Shown in pieces: positions 1 through 9,011 of a stretch of 64,000 nt of DNA. The position numbers were made by a program, and so were the translations under genes. Positions within the stretch are counted from its first letter, which is position 1. Every line of letters begins with the position of its first letter. Under the pieces are notes generated by a model. The model did not search any database and was not told the origin of the DNA. It saw only the letters and a program-made list of their open reading frames with translations. The stretch comes from Gemmatimonadota bacterium (lineage in GTDB: Bacteria; Gemmatimonadota; Gemmatimonadetes; Longimicrobiales; Gaopeijiaceae): NCBI GenBank assembly GCA_012960225.1, contig DUBS01000035.1, positions 62,001 to 126,000 of the forward strand, read 5' to 3'.

Positions 1-2
1 AG

Positions 3-989
3 GGCGCACTACCCTGGGGGGAGAGCGCCCCCACACACGCTCTAATGGGGCGTTTCGGGAATGTGATGATGGTTAATGGCGAGACCAATCATCAGCTATC
101 AGCCAAGCAGGGAGAAGTCGTACGTTTCTTTCTCACCAATGTGGCAAATTCCAGAACATTTAATGTTACATTCGGTGGAGCACAGGTGAAACTCATCGCG
201 TCTGATGTCGGACGTTTTGAGCGTGAAGCTTGGGTCGAATCAGTTGTGATAGCGCCCGCAGAACGATACGTGGTTGACGTTAGGTTCGAAGAGCCGGGCA
301 CTACCTTGATTGCCAACAGTATTCAGGCCATCAACCACTTCCAGGGTGAGTTTTACCCACATGTTGATACCCTGTCGATTGTGACTGTTTCCACAGAGAC
401 AGCTGCGCCGGGTATCTCGGACAGCTTCGACTCTCTAAGGGTGCACGATGAAGTAGCCGCTGAGCTCGAGCCGTACCGTCCTCATTTGAATCGTGAACCA
501 GACTACGAGCTCGAAGCAACCCTCCGTGTTCAAAATCTTCCCCCACCCATCGTGCTTGCCATGGAAGCAGACACGCTTTTCTTCCCTCCAATGGAATGGA
601 ATGATGCGATGCCAGTCATGAACTGGCTTTCTACCGGAGATCAGGTGACCTGGATTCTCAAAGATCGGGATACAGGCGCTGAAAACAATGATATTGACTG
701 GAACTTTAAGGTAGGAGACCTAGTCAAGATACGAATTTTCAATTCACCTGATTCATTCCATCCGATGAATCATCCAATCCATATCCATGGCCAACGCTTT
801 CTCGTCACCTCGATAGATGGTGCCGAAAATCAAAACCTTGTTTGGAAAGACACTGCAATCGTGCCAGTAGGGTCCTCGATGGACCTGCTCGTTGAGATGT
901 CGAATCCCGGTGAGTGGATGCTTCACTGTCACATCGCTGAACACTTGAGTGCCGGCATGATGTTCAGCTTCACCGTGCAGGGACAGTGA
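3..989 (+). CDS. multicopper oxidase, C-terminal part (5' truncated by window edge)
   Basis: The frame is open from the first bases of the window, so only the last ~328 residues are present; the internal ATG at 45 is not the true start. Two copper-binding motifs of the C-terminal cupredoxin domain are visible: HPIHIHG at about 772-792 and HCHIAEH followed by SAGM at about 920-960. The latter carries the type 1 Cys, its His and the Met axial ligand. Family members oxidise phenols, metals or other donors with O2 and are usually periplasmic. The N-terminal HxH ligands and any signal peptide lie outside the window. The next gene begins four bases downstream, so the two are probably co-transcribed. 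The substrate cannot be read from this part; laccase-like and copper-resistance types are both possible. Confidence 0.93.
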   Translation, partial: GALPWGESAPTHALMGRFGNVMMVNGETNHQLSAKQGEVVRFFLTNVANSRTFNVTFGGAQVKLIASDVGRFEREAWVESVVIAPAERYVVDVRFEEPGTTLIANSIQAINHFQGEFYPHVDTLSIVTVSTETAAPGISDSFDSLRVHDEVAAELEPYRPHLNREPDYELEATLRVQNLPPPIVLAMEADTLFFPPMEWNDAMPVMNWLSTGDQVTWILKDRDTGAENNDIDWNFKVGDLVKIRIFNSPDSFHPMNHPIHIHGQRFLVTSIDGAENQNLVWKDTAIVPVGSSMDLLVEMSNPGEWMLHCHIAEHLSAGMMFSFTVQGQ

Positions 990-993
990 CTTC

Positions 994-1449
994 TTGAGAA
1001 CCATCATCAAATCTGTGATCGGTGCGGTACTGATCTTGAGTTCCGGTGCCATTCTCTTGGTCGGAGGCAGACGCATTATTGAACAGGAACGTATGGCCGA
1101 GGAAGTGGACCGCCTTCGCGAAGAGTTATACCGGGCGCGTGCAACGGCCGAACGGTGTCAGAGATCAATCGTTGCTGGCGAAACTGAGCTTTTGGAACTA
1201 AGAGCCCGACTCGATTTGCTCCGAGCTCGCGTCGACAGCTTTGAGGCACTCGATGAACGAGGTGTGCCCCAGGATCGTTATGAGACCTACCTGGGCACCT
1301 TTACCATGTATAACGATACTGCAAGCACGTGGGAGGAACGGGAGCGCCAACTGCGCGTAGCTGAAGCTTCCTGCCGGACCGTCATCCTAGAACACAATGC
1401 AAAGAGTGATTCTCTACAATCACTCTTTGCGGAGCTTGGTGTGGACTAA
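994..1449 (+). CDS. small membrane-anchored coiled-coil protein, unknown function
   Basis: 151 residues starting at TTG (994), four bases after the oxidase stop, with an AGGGA-like ribosome-binding site inside the end of that gene. An N-terminal hydrophobic segment (about residues 8-24) is followed by a basic patch and a long charged helix with heptad-like Leu/Ala spacing (about residues 30-85). This suggests one membrane anchor with a periplasmic or cytoplasmic coiled coil. Two cysteines are present (about residues 54 and 126). I recognise no family. Tight spacing to the multicopper oxidase suggests a shared transcript. The 3' end overlaps the convergent isomerase gene by four bases. A later ATG at 1093 would remove the membrane segment and is less likely. 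Confidence 0.7.
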   Translation: MRTIIKSVIGAVLILSSGAILLVGGRRIIEQERMAEEVDRLREELYRARATAERCQRSIVAGETELLELRARLDLLRARVDSFEALDERGVPQDRYETYLGTFTMYNDTASTWEERERQLRVAEASCRTVILEHNAKSDSLQSLFAELGVD

Positions 1450-2450
1450 GAGCTATCAGAGAAGGCAGAATCAAAAGCTGTTTCAGATCTCGGGAACTCC
1501 AGCGCCCGTACAAAGTCACACGCTTCGGCGGCACCATGTTCACGTTCCATGCCAGCATCTTCCCATTCCACTGAAAGCGGGCCTTCATAGCCAACGCGGT
1601 TCAGAGATCTAACAATCTCTTCGAAGGGAACGTAGCCCCTCCCTAAAGAACGAAACTCCCAGTACCTGTCAGCGTGACCAAAAGGAAGATGGCCACCAAA
1701 AACTCCTGAAGGCTTCGGGTGGTCAGACCACCAGACATCCTTCATATGAGTATGATAAATCCGTGAGCCGAAGCGAAGGATGAAGTCAACACAGTCGACC
1801 CCCTGGTATGCAAGATGACTCGGATCATAATTGAACCCGAACGCAGAGCGGTTTCCTAATGCATCCAGTGCTCTCTCAGCAGTCACGATATCGAATGCTA
1901 TCTCGGTAGGGTGGACTTCCAGGCCGAAGTAAACTTCCACTTCGTCAAAAACATCCAAAATCGGGTTCCATCGTTCAGCAAAATCAAAGAATCCCGCGTC
2001 GATCATCTCATCCGAGACAGGAGGAAACGAATAAAGTAGGTGCCAGATAGAACTACCGGTGAACCCGTTGACCACCGTTACCCCAAGGTTTGCAGCAGCC
2101 CTAGCCGTAAGTTTCATCTCTTCTGCCGCGCGCGCGCGGACACCTTCAGGATTCCCATCACCCCATACCCGTGGAGGCAGAATTGATTGATGGCGCTCGT
2201 CAATCCGGTCGCAAACAGCCTGTCCTACCAAATGATTGCTGATTGCCCAAACATCAAGTCCATGAGACTGAAGCATTTCTCTTTGGGCCACGCAATAGTC
2301 CGGATCTTCCGCTGCACGTAAAACGTCCAGATGGTCTCCCCAGCAGGCAAGTTCGAGACCATCATAACCCCAAGCGGCTGCTTTCTCTGCAAGCTCTGTA
2401 AGCGGAAGGTCAGCCCATTGACCAGTGAATAGAGTAACCGGTCGACTCAT
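1446..2450 (-). CDS. sugar phosphate isomerase/epimerase family TIM-barrel protein (cytoplasmic)
   Basis: 334 residues of the xylose-isomerase-like / AP-endonuclease-2 superfamily. The N-terminal strand and the [15 protein letters not shown] region match the usual first barrel elements. Candidate metal ligands are in [28 protein letters not shown] and SVEWED, the E-D-H-E pattern of divalent-metal TIM barrels. There is no signal peptide, so it should act in the cytoplasm. A GAGAAGA-like ribosome-binding site precedes the ATG. It follows a Gfo/Idh dehydrogenase (2496-3650) and an MFS transporter on the same strand. In many bacteria such trios process oxidised or 3-keto sugars, or inositol-like compounds. 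The exact substrate is not determinable. Confidence 0.9.
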   Translation of the reverse strand: MSRPVTLFTGQWADLPLTELAEKAAAWGYDGLELACWGDHLDVLRAAEDPDYCVAQREMLQSHGLDVWAISNHLVGQAVCDRIDERHQSILPPRVWGDGNPEGVRARAAEEMKLTARAAANLGVTVVNGFTGSSIWHLLYSFPPVSDEMIDAGFFDFAERWNPILDVFDEVEVYFGLEVHPTEIAFDIVTAERALDALGNRSAFGFNYDPSHLAYQGVDCVDFILRFGSRIYHTHMKDVWWSDHPKPSGVFGGHLPFGHADRYWEFRSLGRGYVPFEEIVRSLNRVGYEGPLSVEWEDAGMEREHGAAEACDFVRALEFPRSETAFDSAFSDSS

Positions 2451-2495
2451 GAATCTTCTCTGGTATAGGGGTCGCAGAAGTAAGTTTCACTCATG

Positions 2496-3650
2496 CTACA
2501 CTCCGGGAGGTGAATACGATGCATCGACCCAACCACCTAGACGGTAGCTTTCCAGTGCTTTATGGATGAAGTAGACCCCGTGCGCTCCGTCCTGGACCGT
2601 TGGAAAGTCGTCCGCGAACGGGCCCACCGCGCCATCACTACTCAAGCTGTCGGCGACATTCTTATAGATGTTCGCGAAAGCCTCTATAAAGCCTTCCGGA
2701 TGGCCGCCCGGGAGCCTGGTATGTGCTCGCGCCCGTTCTGACGTGGCACCCGCGGCCCTGTAAAGATCCCTTTCAGACCCATCTGATTCGATCAGGCGCA
2801 GCCTATTCGGATCCTCCTGAGACCAATCCAGGCCGCCACTGCTACCGTAGACCCGGAGTCTAAGATTATTGCGCTCACCAGTAGAGATCTGTGAAACTGA
2901 AAGCAGGCCCCGTACACCCCCTTCGAGTTCCAGTAGAACAGTCGCATCGTCCTCAAGCTTACGACCATCGACCACTATACCTAGATCCGCGAAAAGACGT
3001 TGTACCTCTAATCCCGTGACATACCGGACCAGATTATGGGCATGCGACCCAATATCGCCCAAGGCTGAAGAAATACCCGCTCGACCAGGATCCGTCCGCC
3101 ACTCTGCCTGCTTATGTCCTTCGGTTTCCAAAGGCGTGGACAGCCACCCCTGGCTGTATTCGACCACAACCTTCCGGATCTCTCCGAGTGCTCCTGCCCG
3201 AACTCGCTCGCGGGCTTCTTTCACGATCGGATATCCAGTGTAACTATGGGTCACCGCAAATAGGCAGCTATGCTTGTCTGCTAGATCGCACAGATCTTCA
3301 GCATCCTCCACTGTAGTGGTCAGCGGCTTATCGCAGATCACGTGGACACCTTTTCGCAGAAAAGTACTCGCCACGTCATGGTGCAGGTGGTTCGGTGTAA
3401 CAATCGACACAAGTTCAATCCGGTCCCCTTCTGTGAGCGCATACTCTGACTCAGCCATCTCCTCATACGAGTCGTATGCTCGACCGGGATCGATACCCAA
3501 GTCCAGCCCAGCCGCTTTCGATTTAGCCGGATCAGATGAGAAGGCTCCTGCTATTAGTTGATAACCACCATCAAGTGCGGCCGCCATTCGGTGGACCTGG
3601 CCGATAAAAGCGCCGGGGCCTCCTCCAACCATCCCATAACGAATGGTCAC
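2496..3650 (-). CDS. Gfo/Idh/MocA family NAD(P)-dependent oxidoreductase (cytoplasmic)
   Basis: 384 residues. The N-terminal Rossmann fold begins with a GMVGGGPGAFIG dinucleotide-binding loop. The family motif appears as CDKPLTTT (residues about 107-114), where the Lys is catalytic. A GDIGSHAHNLVRYVTG segment supplies the downstream active-site Asp/His. No export signal is seen. Its ATG overlaps the stop of the upstream MFS gene by four bases, so the two are translationally coupled, and the isomerase gene follows 45 bp later. The arrangement suggests import of a sugar or polyol, oxidation here and isomerisation next. Substrate is unknown; inositol, glucoside or hexose-derivative dehydrogenases all belong to this family. 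Confidence 0.92.
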   Translation of the reverse strand: MTIRYGMVGGGPGAFIGQVHRMAAALDGGYQLIAGAFSSDPAKSKAAGLDLGIDPGRAYDSYEEMAESEYALTEGDRIELVSIVTPNHLHHDVASTFLRKGVHVICDKPLTTTVEDAEDLCDLADKHSCLFAVTHSYTGYPIVKEARERVRAGALGEIRKVVVEYSQGWLSTPLETEGHKQAEWRTDPGRAGISSALGDIGSHAHNLVRYVTGLEVQRLFADLGIVVDGRKLEDDATVLLELEGGVRGLLSVSQISTGERNNLRLRVYGSSGGLDWSQEDPNRLRLIESDGSERDLYRAAGATSERARAHTRLPGGHPEGFIEAFANIYKNVADSLSSDGAVGPFADDFPTVQDGAHGVYFIHKALESYRLGGWVDASYSPPGV

Positions 3651-5131
3651 GCGGATCCTTCAATCCTCTGGACCCGGTAACCCCCAACTCGACGATCCTG
3701 GGCATACATCAGGCTGAAAAGCAGCAGGAGGATAGCGCAAAGAGGTACCACGAAACGAAACGAGATCTTACCGCCATAGTTATCTGCTGGATCGAGGATC
3801 GCCTGAGCTTCGGCTACGAGGACCTCGTTAGCATCAGAAGAAATGAGCGCCCGAAGCGCGTTCGCAGTGCCAGGATACGGTAGTGCACCACTCGCACTGA
3901 ATGTCTCCAGAACCTCGCTCGCTGCCAATCTGGCAGACTGAACATCATTTTCAGCTCCTCCGGTAAGCCCAGTCTCGGTCTGCTGGAGTAATTCCACAAC
4001 CTGCTCGACCGGAATTTGATTATGTGCATACCCGTCTGCCACCCGTCCCATCTGTGGTGCTGTCACGAGGCCAACGGTGGCCATTCCAACTGTGCCCATG
4101 AGTCCCAACCCAAGAGCGCCACTCCGCGGAACGCGTTCCGACACCACCCCGAGCATAGTGGGCCAGAAGTAACAAACCCCAATCGCGAATACCGTTGCAG
4201 CTGCGAAGGTCATTGCCCCACTTGCATAGCTCAGCCAAAAAAGACCAACACCAGAGACGAGCGCCGATAAAACCAAGATCCCAGTCGGTGAAAGGCTATG
4301 TACTACAGGGCCCGCCTTATAACGCAGTACGGCCATCAACCCGCTAATCCACACGAGAACTAAAATCCCAGGCATCCCACCAGCCTCCACCACCGCCGGT
4401 ACCCAACGATTTGGACCGAGTTCAATTGACGCTGTCATCGCCATTGCGATGAGCATCACCCACATAAACGGAGTGGCGAGCGCTGCTCGAAACATCTCAC
4501 CCATGCCTATGCCAGCTTGAACGCCTTCCGTTTCCGGGAATGGTTCCCACAGCAGGAGCATCCCATAAATCAGGGTCGGGATCAAAACGAGTCCGATTTG
4601 GAACTCCCAGCTTGTTACTCCACCCTTATCGAGTCCGTACGCGGCCAGCCCACCAAGAACAGCTCCGCCGGGGAACCATACATGGAATTGATTCAGTTTT
4701 ACCGTTTTGTTATCTGGATAGAGCGCGGCGACAAGCGGATTACAAGCCGCTTCGACCAGACCATTGGCCATTGCGATCACTAGGGCGCCAACGAAGAGAG
4801 TCCAGAAGCCGCCCCCGGCGACCCCGGCGATGATCATCGTGAGCACCCCCAAAAGGTGCCCGAAGAACGAGATCCTCAACAGGAAACGCATGCCAACAGT
4901 ATCAGCGAATGGAGCAAACAGGAGTTGCGATACGGCGAAACCCCATAGTGCAGCGCCTCCGATCCATCCTACTTCTTCATTCGTTAGCACGAACTCACGC
5001 TTCAGCGAAAGCATGATCGCACCTACAGTGGCGAATGCGACCGACGTGGCGATCAAGGCGACACAGCTTCCAATGAAGAGCCTTGAAGAATCGACGCTGG
5101 CTCCTGATTCCGTGTTTCTATTCTCAGACAT
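3647..5131 (-). CDS. MFS transporter with a large loop before its last membrane segment
   Basis: 494 residues with about twelve hydrophobic segments, starting near residue 18. It resembles sugar-type MFS proteins, with a VGMRFLLRIS loop at the usual conserved inter-helix site. Residues ~362-453 form a long hydrophilic insertion between the penultimate and last membrane segments, longer than in typical MFS proteins. It starts the coupled group transporter-dehydrogenase-isomerase and so probably imports their substrate. The next upstream gene on the strand is the Tat-exported small subunit of the GMC dehydrogenase, whose stop lies 47 bp before this start. Direction of transport and substrate are inferred from context only. 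Confidence 0.9.
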   Translation of the reverse strand: MSENRNTESGASVDSSRLFIGSCVALIATSVAFATVGAIMLSLKREFVLTNEEVGWIGGAALWGFAVSQLLFAPFADTVGMRFLLRISFFGHLLGVLTMIIAGVAGGGFWTLFVGALVIAMANGLVEAACNPLVAALYPDNKTVKLNQFHVWFPGGAVLGGLAAYGLDKGGVTSWEFQIGLVLIPTLIYGMLLLWEPFPETEGVQAGIGMGEMFRAALATPFMWVMLIAMAMTASIELGPNRWVPAVVEAGGMPGILVLVWISGLMAVLRYKAGPVVHSLSPTGILVLSALVSGVGLFWLSYASGAMTFAAATVFAIGVCYFWPTMLGVVSERVPRSGALGLGLMGTVGMATVGLVTAPQMGRVADGYAHNQIPVEQVVELLQQTETGLTGGAENDVQSARLAASEVLETFSASGALPYPGTANALRALISSDANEVLVAEAQAILDPADNYGGKISFRFVVPLCAILLLLFSLMYAQDRRVGGYRVQRIEGSA

Positions 5132-5178
5132 ATTGATCCGGTGTGGATGATACGGGCGTTGAATGAAAGGCAGTCATC

Positions 5179-5916
5179 TCAGTCTAACCCTATGTGTTGG
5201 AGAACTTCCGGAGGTGGAGGCTCCCAACCCGGTAGGGGGACATTGCCGACATACTGCAGATCCTCCATACCCTCGGGCGTAGTCCAAAACGCTGTGGAAG
5301 TCAGATCTCGGACCTTATCAAAAAATAGAGCTGCGGCCTCTAGTCCGGCGTCCGTATTCGGCAGATAGCAAATTTCATCACAAATTGCGATGTGCTGATC
5401 CGGCGTAAGCTGTCTGAAACGTGTCCCTTCACCAAACCGCCGGGTGGCTTCACTGTCGAGCCAAACAAGCCCTTCGCGCAGGATGATTTTATCTGATTGG
5501 TTTGCTTCGTAGGGAGCGCTCACCCACTCGTCTATGAAATCATGTGCGCCGAGCTGACTGGCCGACTGCGAACGCTCGTCCGCCGGAATGATCACGTCGC
5601 AGAGCACTGCCAGGGACTGCAGCTCATCTGAGGTCAACGATCGCTCCCAGAGTACCGTCGGTGTGAGAAGATCTGGATCCCACGCATCTCCTCTTGCCTT
5701 CGGGTTCGATGCAGAAGCGGGGGTCATCAAGATTCCAGAAGCTTCTTCGCCAGGCTTGCATGAAACCAGAGCCGGAGTTGCAGCTGCGATTGCTATAACC
5801 TTCAATGCCTGACGCCGATCCATGCTCACAGAACCCAGCACTGGCAACTCAAGTCCATGCTGAGGAATATCTTCCGGGCGCCTATCCCGATCGCTATTCC
5901 GTGATTCTTTAGCCAT
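5179..5916 (-). CDS. gluconate 2-dehydrogenase subunit 3-like protein, Tat-exported small subunit of the GMC dehydrogenase
   Basis: Reading from ATG at 5916 gives 245 residues; an upstream in-frame ATG at 5967 lies inside the GMC gene. The chosen ATG shares a base with the GMC stop (TGATG) and has an AGAGGAATC ribosome-binding site. Around residues 32-54 is a twin-arginine signal, MDRRQALKV, then a hydrophobic run ending in a lipobox-like LVSC. The mature part contains the helical ELQSLAVLCDVIIPADE region typical of the family (PF13618). In characterised FAD-dependent glucose, gluconate and glucoside dehydrogenases this small subunit carries the signal that exports the folded catalytic subunit. 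The long stretch before the twin arginines is unusual but also occurs in this family. Confidence 0.88.
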   Translation of the reverse strand: MAKESRNSDRDRRPEDIPQHGLELPVLGSVSMDRRQALKVIAIAAATPALVSCKPGEEASGILMTPASASNPKARGDAWDPDLLTPTVLWERSLTSDELQSLAVLCDVIIPADERSQSASQLGAHDFIDEWVSAPYEANQSDKIILREGLVWLDSEATRRFGEGTRFRQLTPDQHIAICDEICYLPNTDAGLEAAALFFDKVRDLTSTAFWTTPEGMEDLQYVGNVPLPGWEPPPPEVLQHIGLD

Positions 5917-7697
5917 CAGAGATTCCTCTGGCTCATCTGACCAACAATGTAGTCGGACGCACGCCATGCGATTGCCATGATTGAAAGTGTCGGATTCTTA
6001 TCGGCATTCGACACGAAGCAACCCCCATCGGTAACGAAGAGATTGTCGACTTCCCATGACTGGCAAAATTCATTGAGCACAGAGCGAGACGGATCGTTTC
6101 CCATTATTACGCCACCCACTTCATGAATGATCTCTCCTGGCTTCGCGATGGCATCTACTCCGTCGTCATGTATGGTGCTAAGCACATGTCCACCCATCGT
6201 CTCAACGATCTCCCCGAATGTCTGCTGCATGTGCCGGGCTTGGTTAAGCTCATGGTCCGACCATGTCCAATGAAAGCGCAGCGTAGGAATCCCCCATTCA
6301 TCGACTTGCTCGGAATCGATCTCACAGTAGCAGTCGTCGTTCGGGATCATCTCACCACGACCGGCAAAGCCAAGGAAAGACCCATAGTAACGACGACAAT
6401 CTTCCTTGAAGCCCTGGCCATAAGAGCCCATGGTAAGGGCTTCAATACCTCCGAAGGAGCCAAACCCGGGCATCTTCCGACCGCCACCAAACTCGATATG
6501 GTAGCCGCGAGCAAAGTCTAGTCCGCCACCAGCTTGATCTTGATAGAGCCACCAGGGCATATAGAGGTGCATCTCTGAGGTACCATCAGCGTTATGCGGG
6601 GGCATATTCTCAAGCGCTGGAATCTGACCCTGCACACCAGCACCTACAGTATCCATCAGATACTTACCAACAAGTCCATTTCCGTTACCGAGTCCGTCCG
6701 GAAAAAGAGAGCTCTTCGAGTTGAGAAGAATGCGTGCCGACTCGCATGCGCTTGCTGTGAGGATTATGACACGGGCACGCACGTGCTCCTCAAGCCCCGT
6801 ATTCTTGTCGATGTAGTGGACTCCGGTCGCTCGCCCATTCGCGTCAACTGTTACCTCACGCACCATCGCATTTGTGATGACATCGAGGTTGCCTGTCGCT
6901 GTTGCTGGTGGCAGCAGAACCGTCGGTGATTGAAAATTCGCCTTAATTGAGCAGCCGCGACCGCATGGAGTCGCGTAATAGCACGCAGCTCTAGCACGCA
7001 TCGACTCTGCGGTCACGCGCCGAGCCATTTCATTGTTCGGCCAGAGCATACGCGCAATTCGGTCGGCTTCAAGTGACTGGGTTAAGATGGCCAGATGGGC
7101 TGGGACCACAGGAATATCTAGCCTCTCACGACAAACCTTCTGGGTAAGCAACTCTTCCGCTCTTGGCGCTGGAGGAGGTAGTAGCACACCGGGAGAAGAG
7201 TTCGGCGTATTTTCAAGCCCTTCGTTTGACCCATAAACGCCGATCAAGGCCTCCGTCTTATCATAGTATGGAGCAATGTCCTCATAAGACATCGGCCAAT
7301 CAAAACCGAGTCCGTCACGGGAGCGTGGCTTGAAATCGTACTCACCCATGCGAAGTGAGATGCGCCCCCAATGGTTCGTACGGCCTCCTAGCATCCTCGC
7401 GCGCCACCATAAGAAGTCTGTCCCTTCAGCACTCGAGTAGGGCTCTCCCGGTACACGCCAGCCACCATCAACTGTCGCATCATAAAATCCAAATGGTTTT
7501 TCAGGTGTCCCTGCTGCTCGCAGCGGCGCATCAAAGGGAAGCTGAAACATCGGGGTCTCAGAAACTGGATCGTAATCGCGCCCTGCCTCAAGCATAAGCA
7601 CCTTGACGCCGGAACAAGCAAGCACATAAGCACACATGCCTCCCGCCGCACCCGAACCGACTATAATGGCATCGTAATCGTCTTGCGCCTTCAGCAT
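5916..7697 (-). CDS. GMC-family FAD-dependent dehydrogenase, catalytic subunit (sugar or glucoside dehydrogenase type)
   Basis: 593 residues from ATG at 7697; a GTG one codon earlier is also possible, but GGAGGG spaced seven bases before the ATG favours the ATG. The FAD-binding loop is VGSGAAGG near residue 14. A C-terminal HEVGG (His ~525) and DKNPT (Asn ~568) supply the catalytic pair. Cys ~239, ~245 and ~249 form C-x5-C-x3-C, the spacing that binds the [3Fe-4S] cluster in bacterial FAD-glucose dehydrogenases. It has no signal peptide, so export with the small subunit encoded directly after it is expected. No cytochrome c subunit gene is adjacent. Likely role: oxidation of a sugar or glycoside in the periplasm, perhaps at C3. 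Confidence 0.93.
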   Translation of the reverse strand: MLKAQDDYDAIIVGSGAAGGMCAYVLACSGVKVLMLEAGRDYDPVSETPMFQLPFDAPLRAAGTPEKPFGFYDATVDGGWRVPGEPYSSAEGTDFLWWRARMLGGRTNHWGRISLRMGEYDFKPRSRDGLGFDWPMSYEDIAPYYDKTEALIGVYGSNEGLENTPNSSPGVLLPPPAPRAEELLTQKVCRERLDIPVVPAHLAILTQSLEADRIARMLWPNNEMARRVTAESMRARAACYYATPCGRGCSIKANFQSPTVLLPPATATGNLDVITNAMVREVTVDANGRATGVHYIDKNTGLEEHVRARVIILTASACESARILLNSKSSLFPDGLGNGNGLVGKYLMDTVGAGVQGQIPALENMPPHNADGTSEMHLYMPWWLYQDQAGGGLDFARGYHIEFGGGRKMPGFGSFGGIEALTMGSYGQGFKEDCRRYYGSFLGFAGRGEMIPNDDCYCEIDSEQVDEWGIPTLRFHWTWSDHELNQARHMQQTFGEIVETMGGHVLSTIHDDGVDAIAKPGEIIHEVGGVIMGNDPSRSVLNEFCQSWEVDNLFVTDGGCFVSNADKNPTLSIMAIAWRASDYIVGQMSQRNL

Positions 7698-7780
7698 CAC
7701 TTGCCCTCCATCAGGCCAACCTTCTCGGTCTAAGGCTCAGGTCACCCCATCACTGCCCGGTTGACCGCAAAGTAATCTTG

Positions 7781-8890
7781 CTAGCGTCGTACCGTCGCCT
7801 CCACGAGTCTTGCAACCGCACCTAGCGTCGTCTGAGCTGCGTTGAAACCCAGTCGAAAATCATCATCTGAGAAAGTTACGAATAAGTCCGTCGGCTGATG
7901 CCAGTGTGGGTTGGCGCGGTTCCCAGTCTCATAGAGCCGACGGTTCTCGCGCAAACTCACAGCAGCAACGATATCCTGGAATGGGCCAGAGTCTGTGTTG
8001 CTCATGGCATTACTCATGACTGCTGGATAGTCCGTAGCAAACATCCGGTTCGCGTTGAGAAGTGCGAGCGCCAGTTGCGCCGAGGCCCCAGCCATCTCTG
8101 AGTTTAGCTGGAATTCGATATCGACATCAGCATCGAGCGCCTGGTTGTGAGTTACGGGATTCCCATGATCCCAAAGCATCATGTCGTGTTGAACCATGCC
8201 CAACCACCTGGGCTCTGGGTAATTGCCCGAACCCTGAGGTTCCTCGATTCCCTGCAAGGCTTGCCGCTGCTCAACATATGCACGGGCTCCGTTTAGCCCA
8301 GTCTCCTCATTGTTCCACAGCGCAAACCGAATCGAACGAGCACTACTCACTCCCGGGGAAGCCAGCGCTCGGGCAATCTCCATAACAAGTGCTGTTCCGG
8401 AAGCGTCATCATTTGCAGCCTGACCACTGCCTCGCCCATCCATATGCCCTCCCAAGATGTACATCTCACCAGGAGAGTTAGCACCTACGAGTGTCGCATA
8501 GACTTCCTCACGTGGTTCTGTGACATCAGATCCCCGCGGCATGTAGTCATAGTGGATACGAGCGGTCTGGTAACCCCAACCCTGCAGTGTCTGCTCAATC
8601 CAGTCGACCGCTGCAGCATTTCGCGGTGTACCTTGCTCACGATCGCCGAACTCAGTCAGTCCGCGAATGAGTGATTTATAGCTCTCGAAATCGAGGAGGT
8701 CGACGACTTCTTTGATTACGCTATCAGCCTCAGTCAGCGGGACACCCCCGAGCACGCCTCTGAGATTCCTACTATCCGCAGGACTCGGACGACCGCCACC
8801 ACGCCCCTGCGCGTCTATGGCCATAGGCCAGAGAAAGGCAACGAAGATAAGGGTGATCAGTACATGTGTGACCTTATCGCTGATCGACAT
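7781..8890 (-). CDS. secreted M28-family zinc metallopeptidase
   Basis: 369 residues with a Sec signal peptide (hydrophobic residues ~8-26, probable cleavage after IDA). The Zn-site motifs of family M28 are present in order: GGHMDGRG, ANDDASGT and NNEETGLNGA, with later MLWDHG and HWHQPTD segments that fit the remaining ligands. A GGAG ribosome-binding site lies eight bases before the ATG. Family members are aminopeptidases or carboxypeptidases acting on peptides outside the cytoplasm. It sits between the GMC gene and a second sugar-isomerase gene on the same strand with gaps of 83 and 121 bp, so it may have its own promoter. The link to sugar metabolism is not obvious. Confidence 0.92.
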   Translation of the reverse strand: MSISDKVTHVLITLIFVAFLWPMAIDAQGRGGGRPSPADSRNLRGVLGGVPLTEADSVIKEVVDLLDFESYKSLIRGLTEFGDREQGTPRNAAAVDWIEQTLQGWGYQTARIHYDYMPRGSDVTEPREEVYATLVGANSPGEMYILGGHMDGRGSGQAANDDASGTALVMEIARALASPGVSSARSIRFALWNNEETGLNGARAYVEQRQALQGIEEPQGSGNYPEPRWLGMVQHDMMLWDHGNPVTHNQALDADVDIEFQLNSEMAGASAQLALALLNANRMFATDYPAVMSNAMSNTDSGPFQDIVAAVSLRENRRLYETGNRANPHWHQPTDLFVTFSDDDFRLGFNAAQTTLGAVARLVEATVRR

Positions 8891-9011
8891 GATATAGTCT
8901 CCAGAACTTGACCTATTGGCTCTTCGGGATGAACAACCTAGGCGCCACCTTCGATTCCGTCACGCGGAGCGATCCGGGTAACTGGAAGCCCTCGGACCTC
9001 CCTAGGCATGC

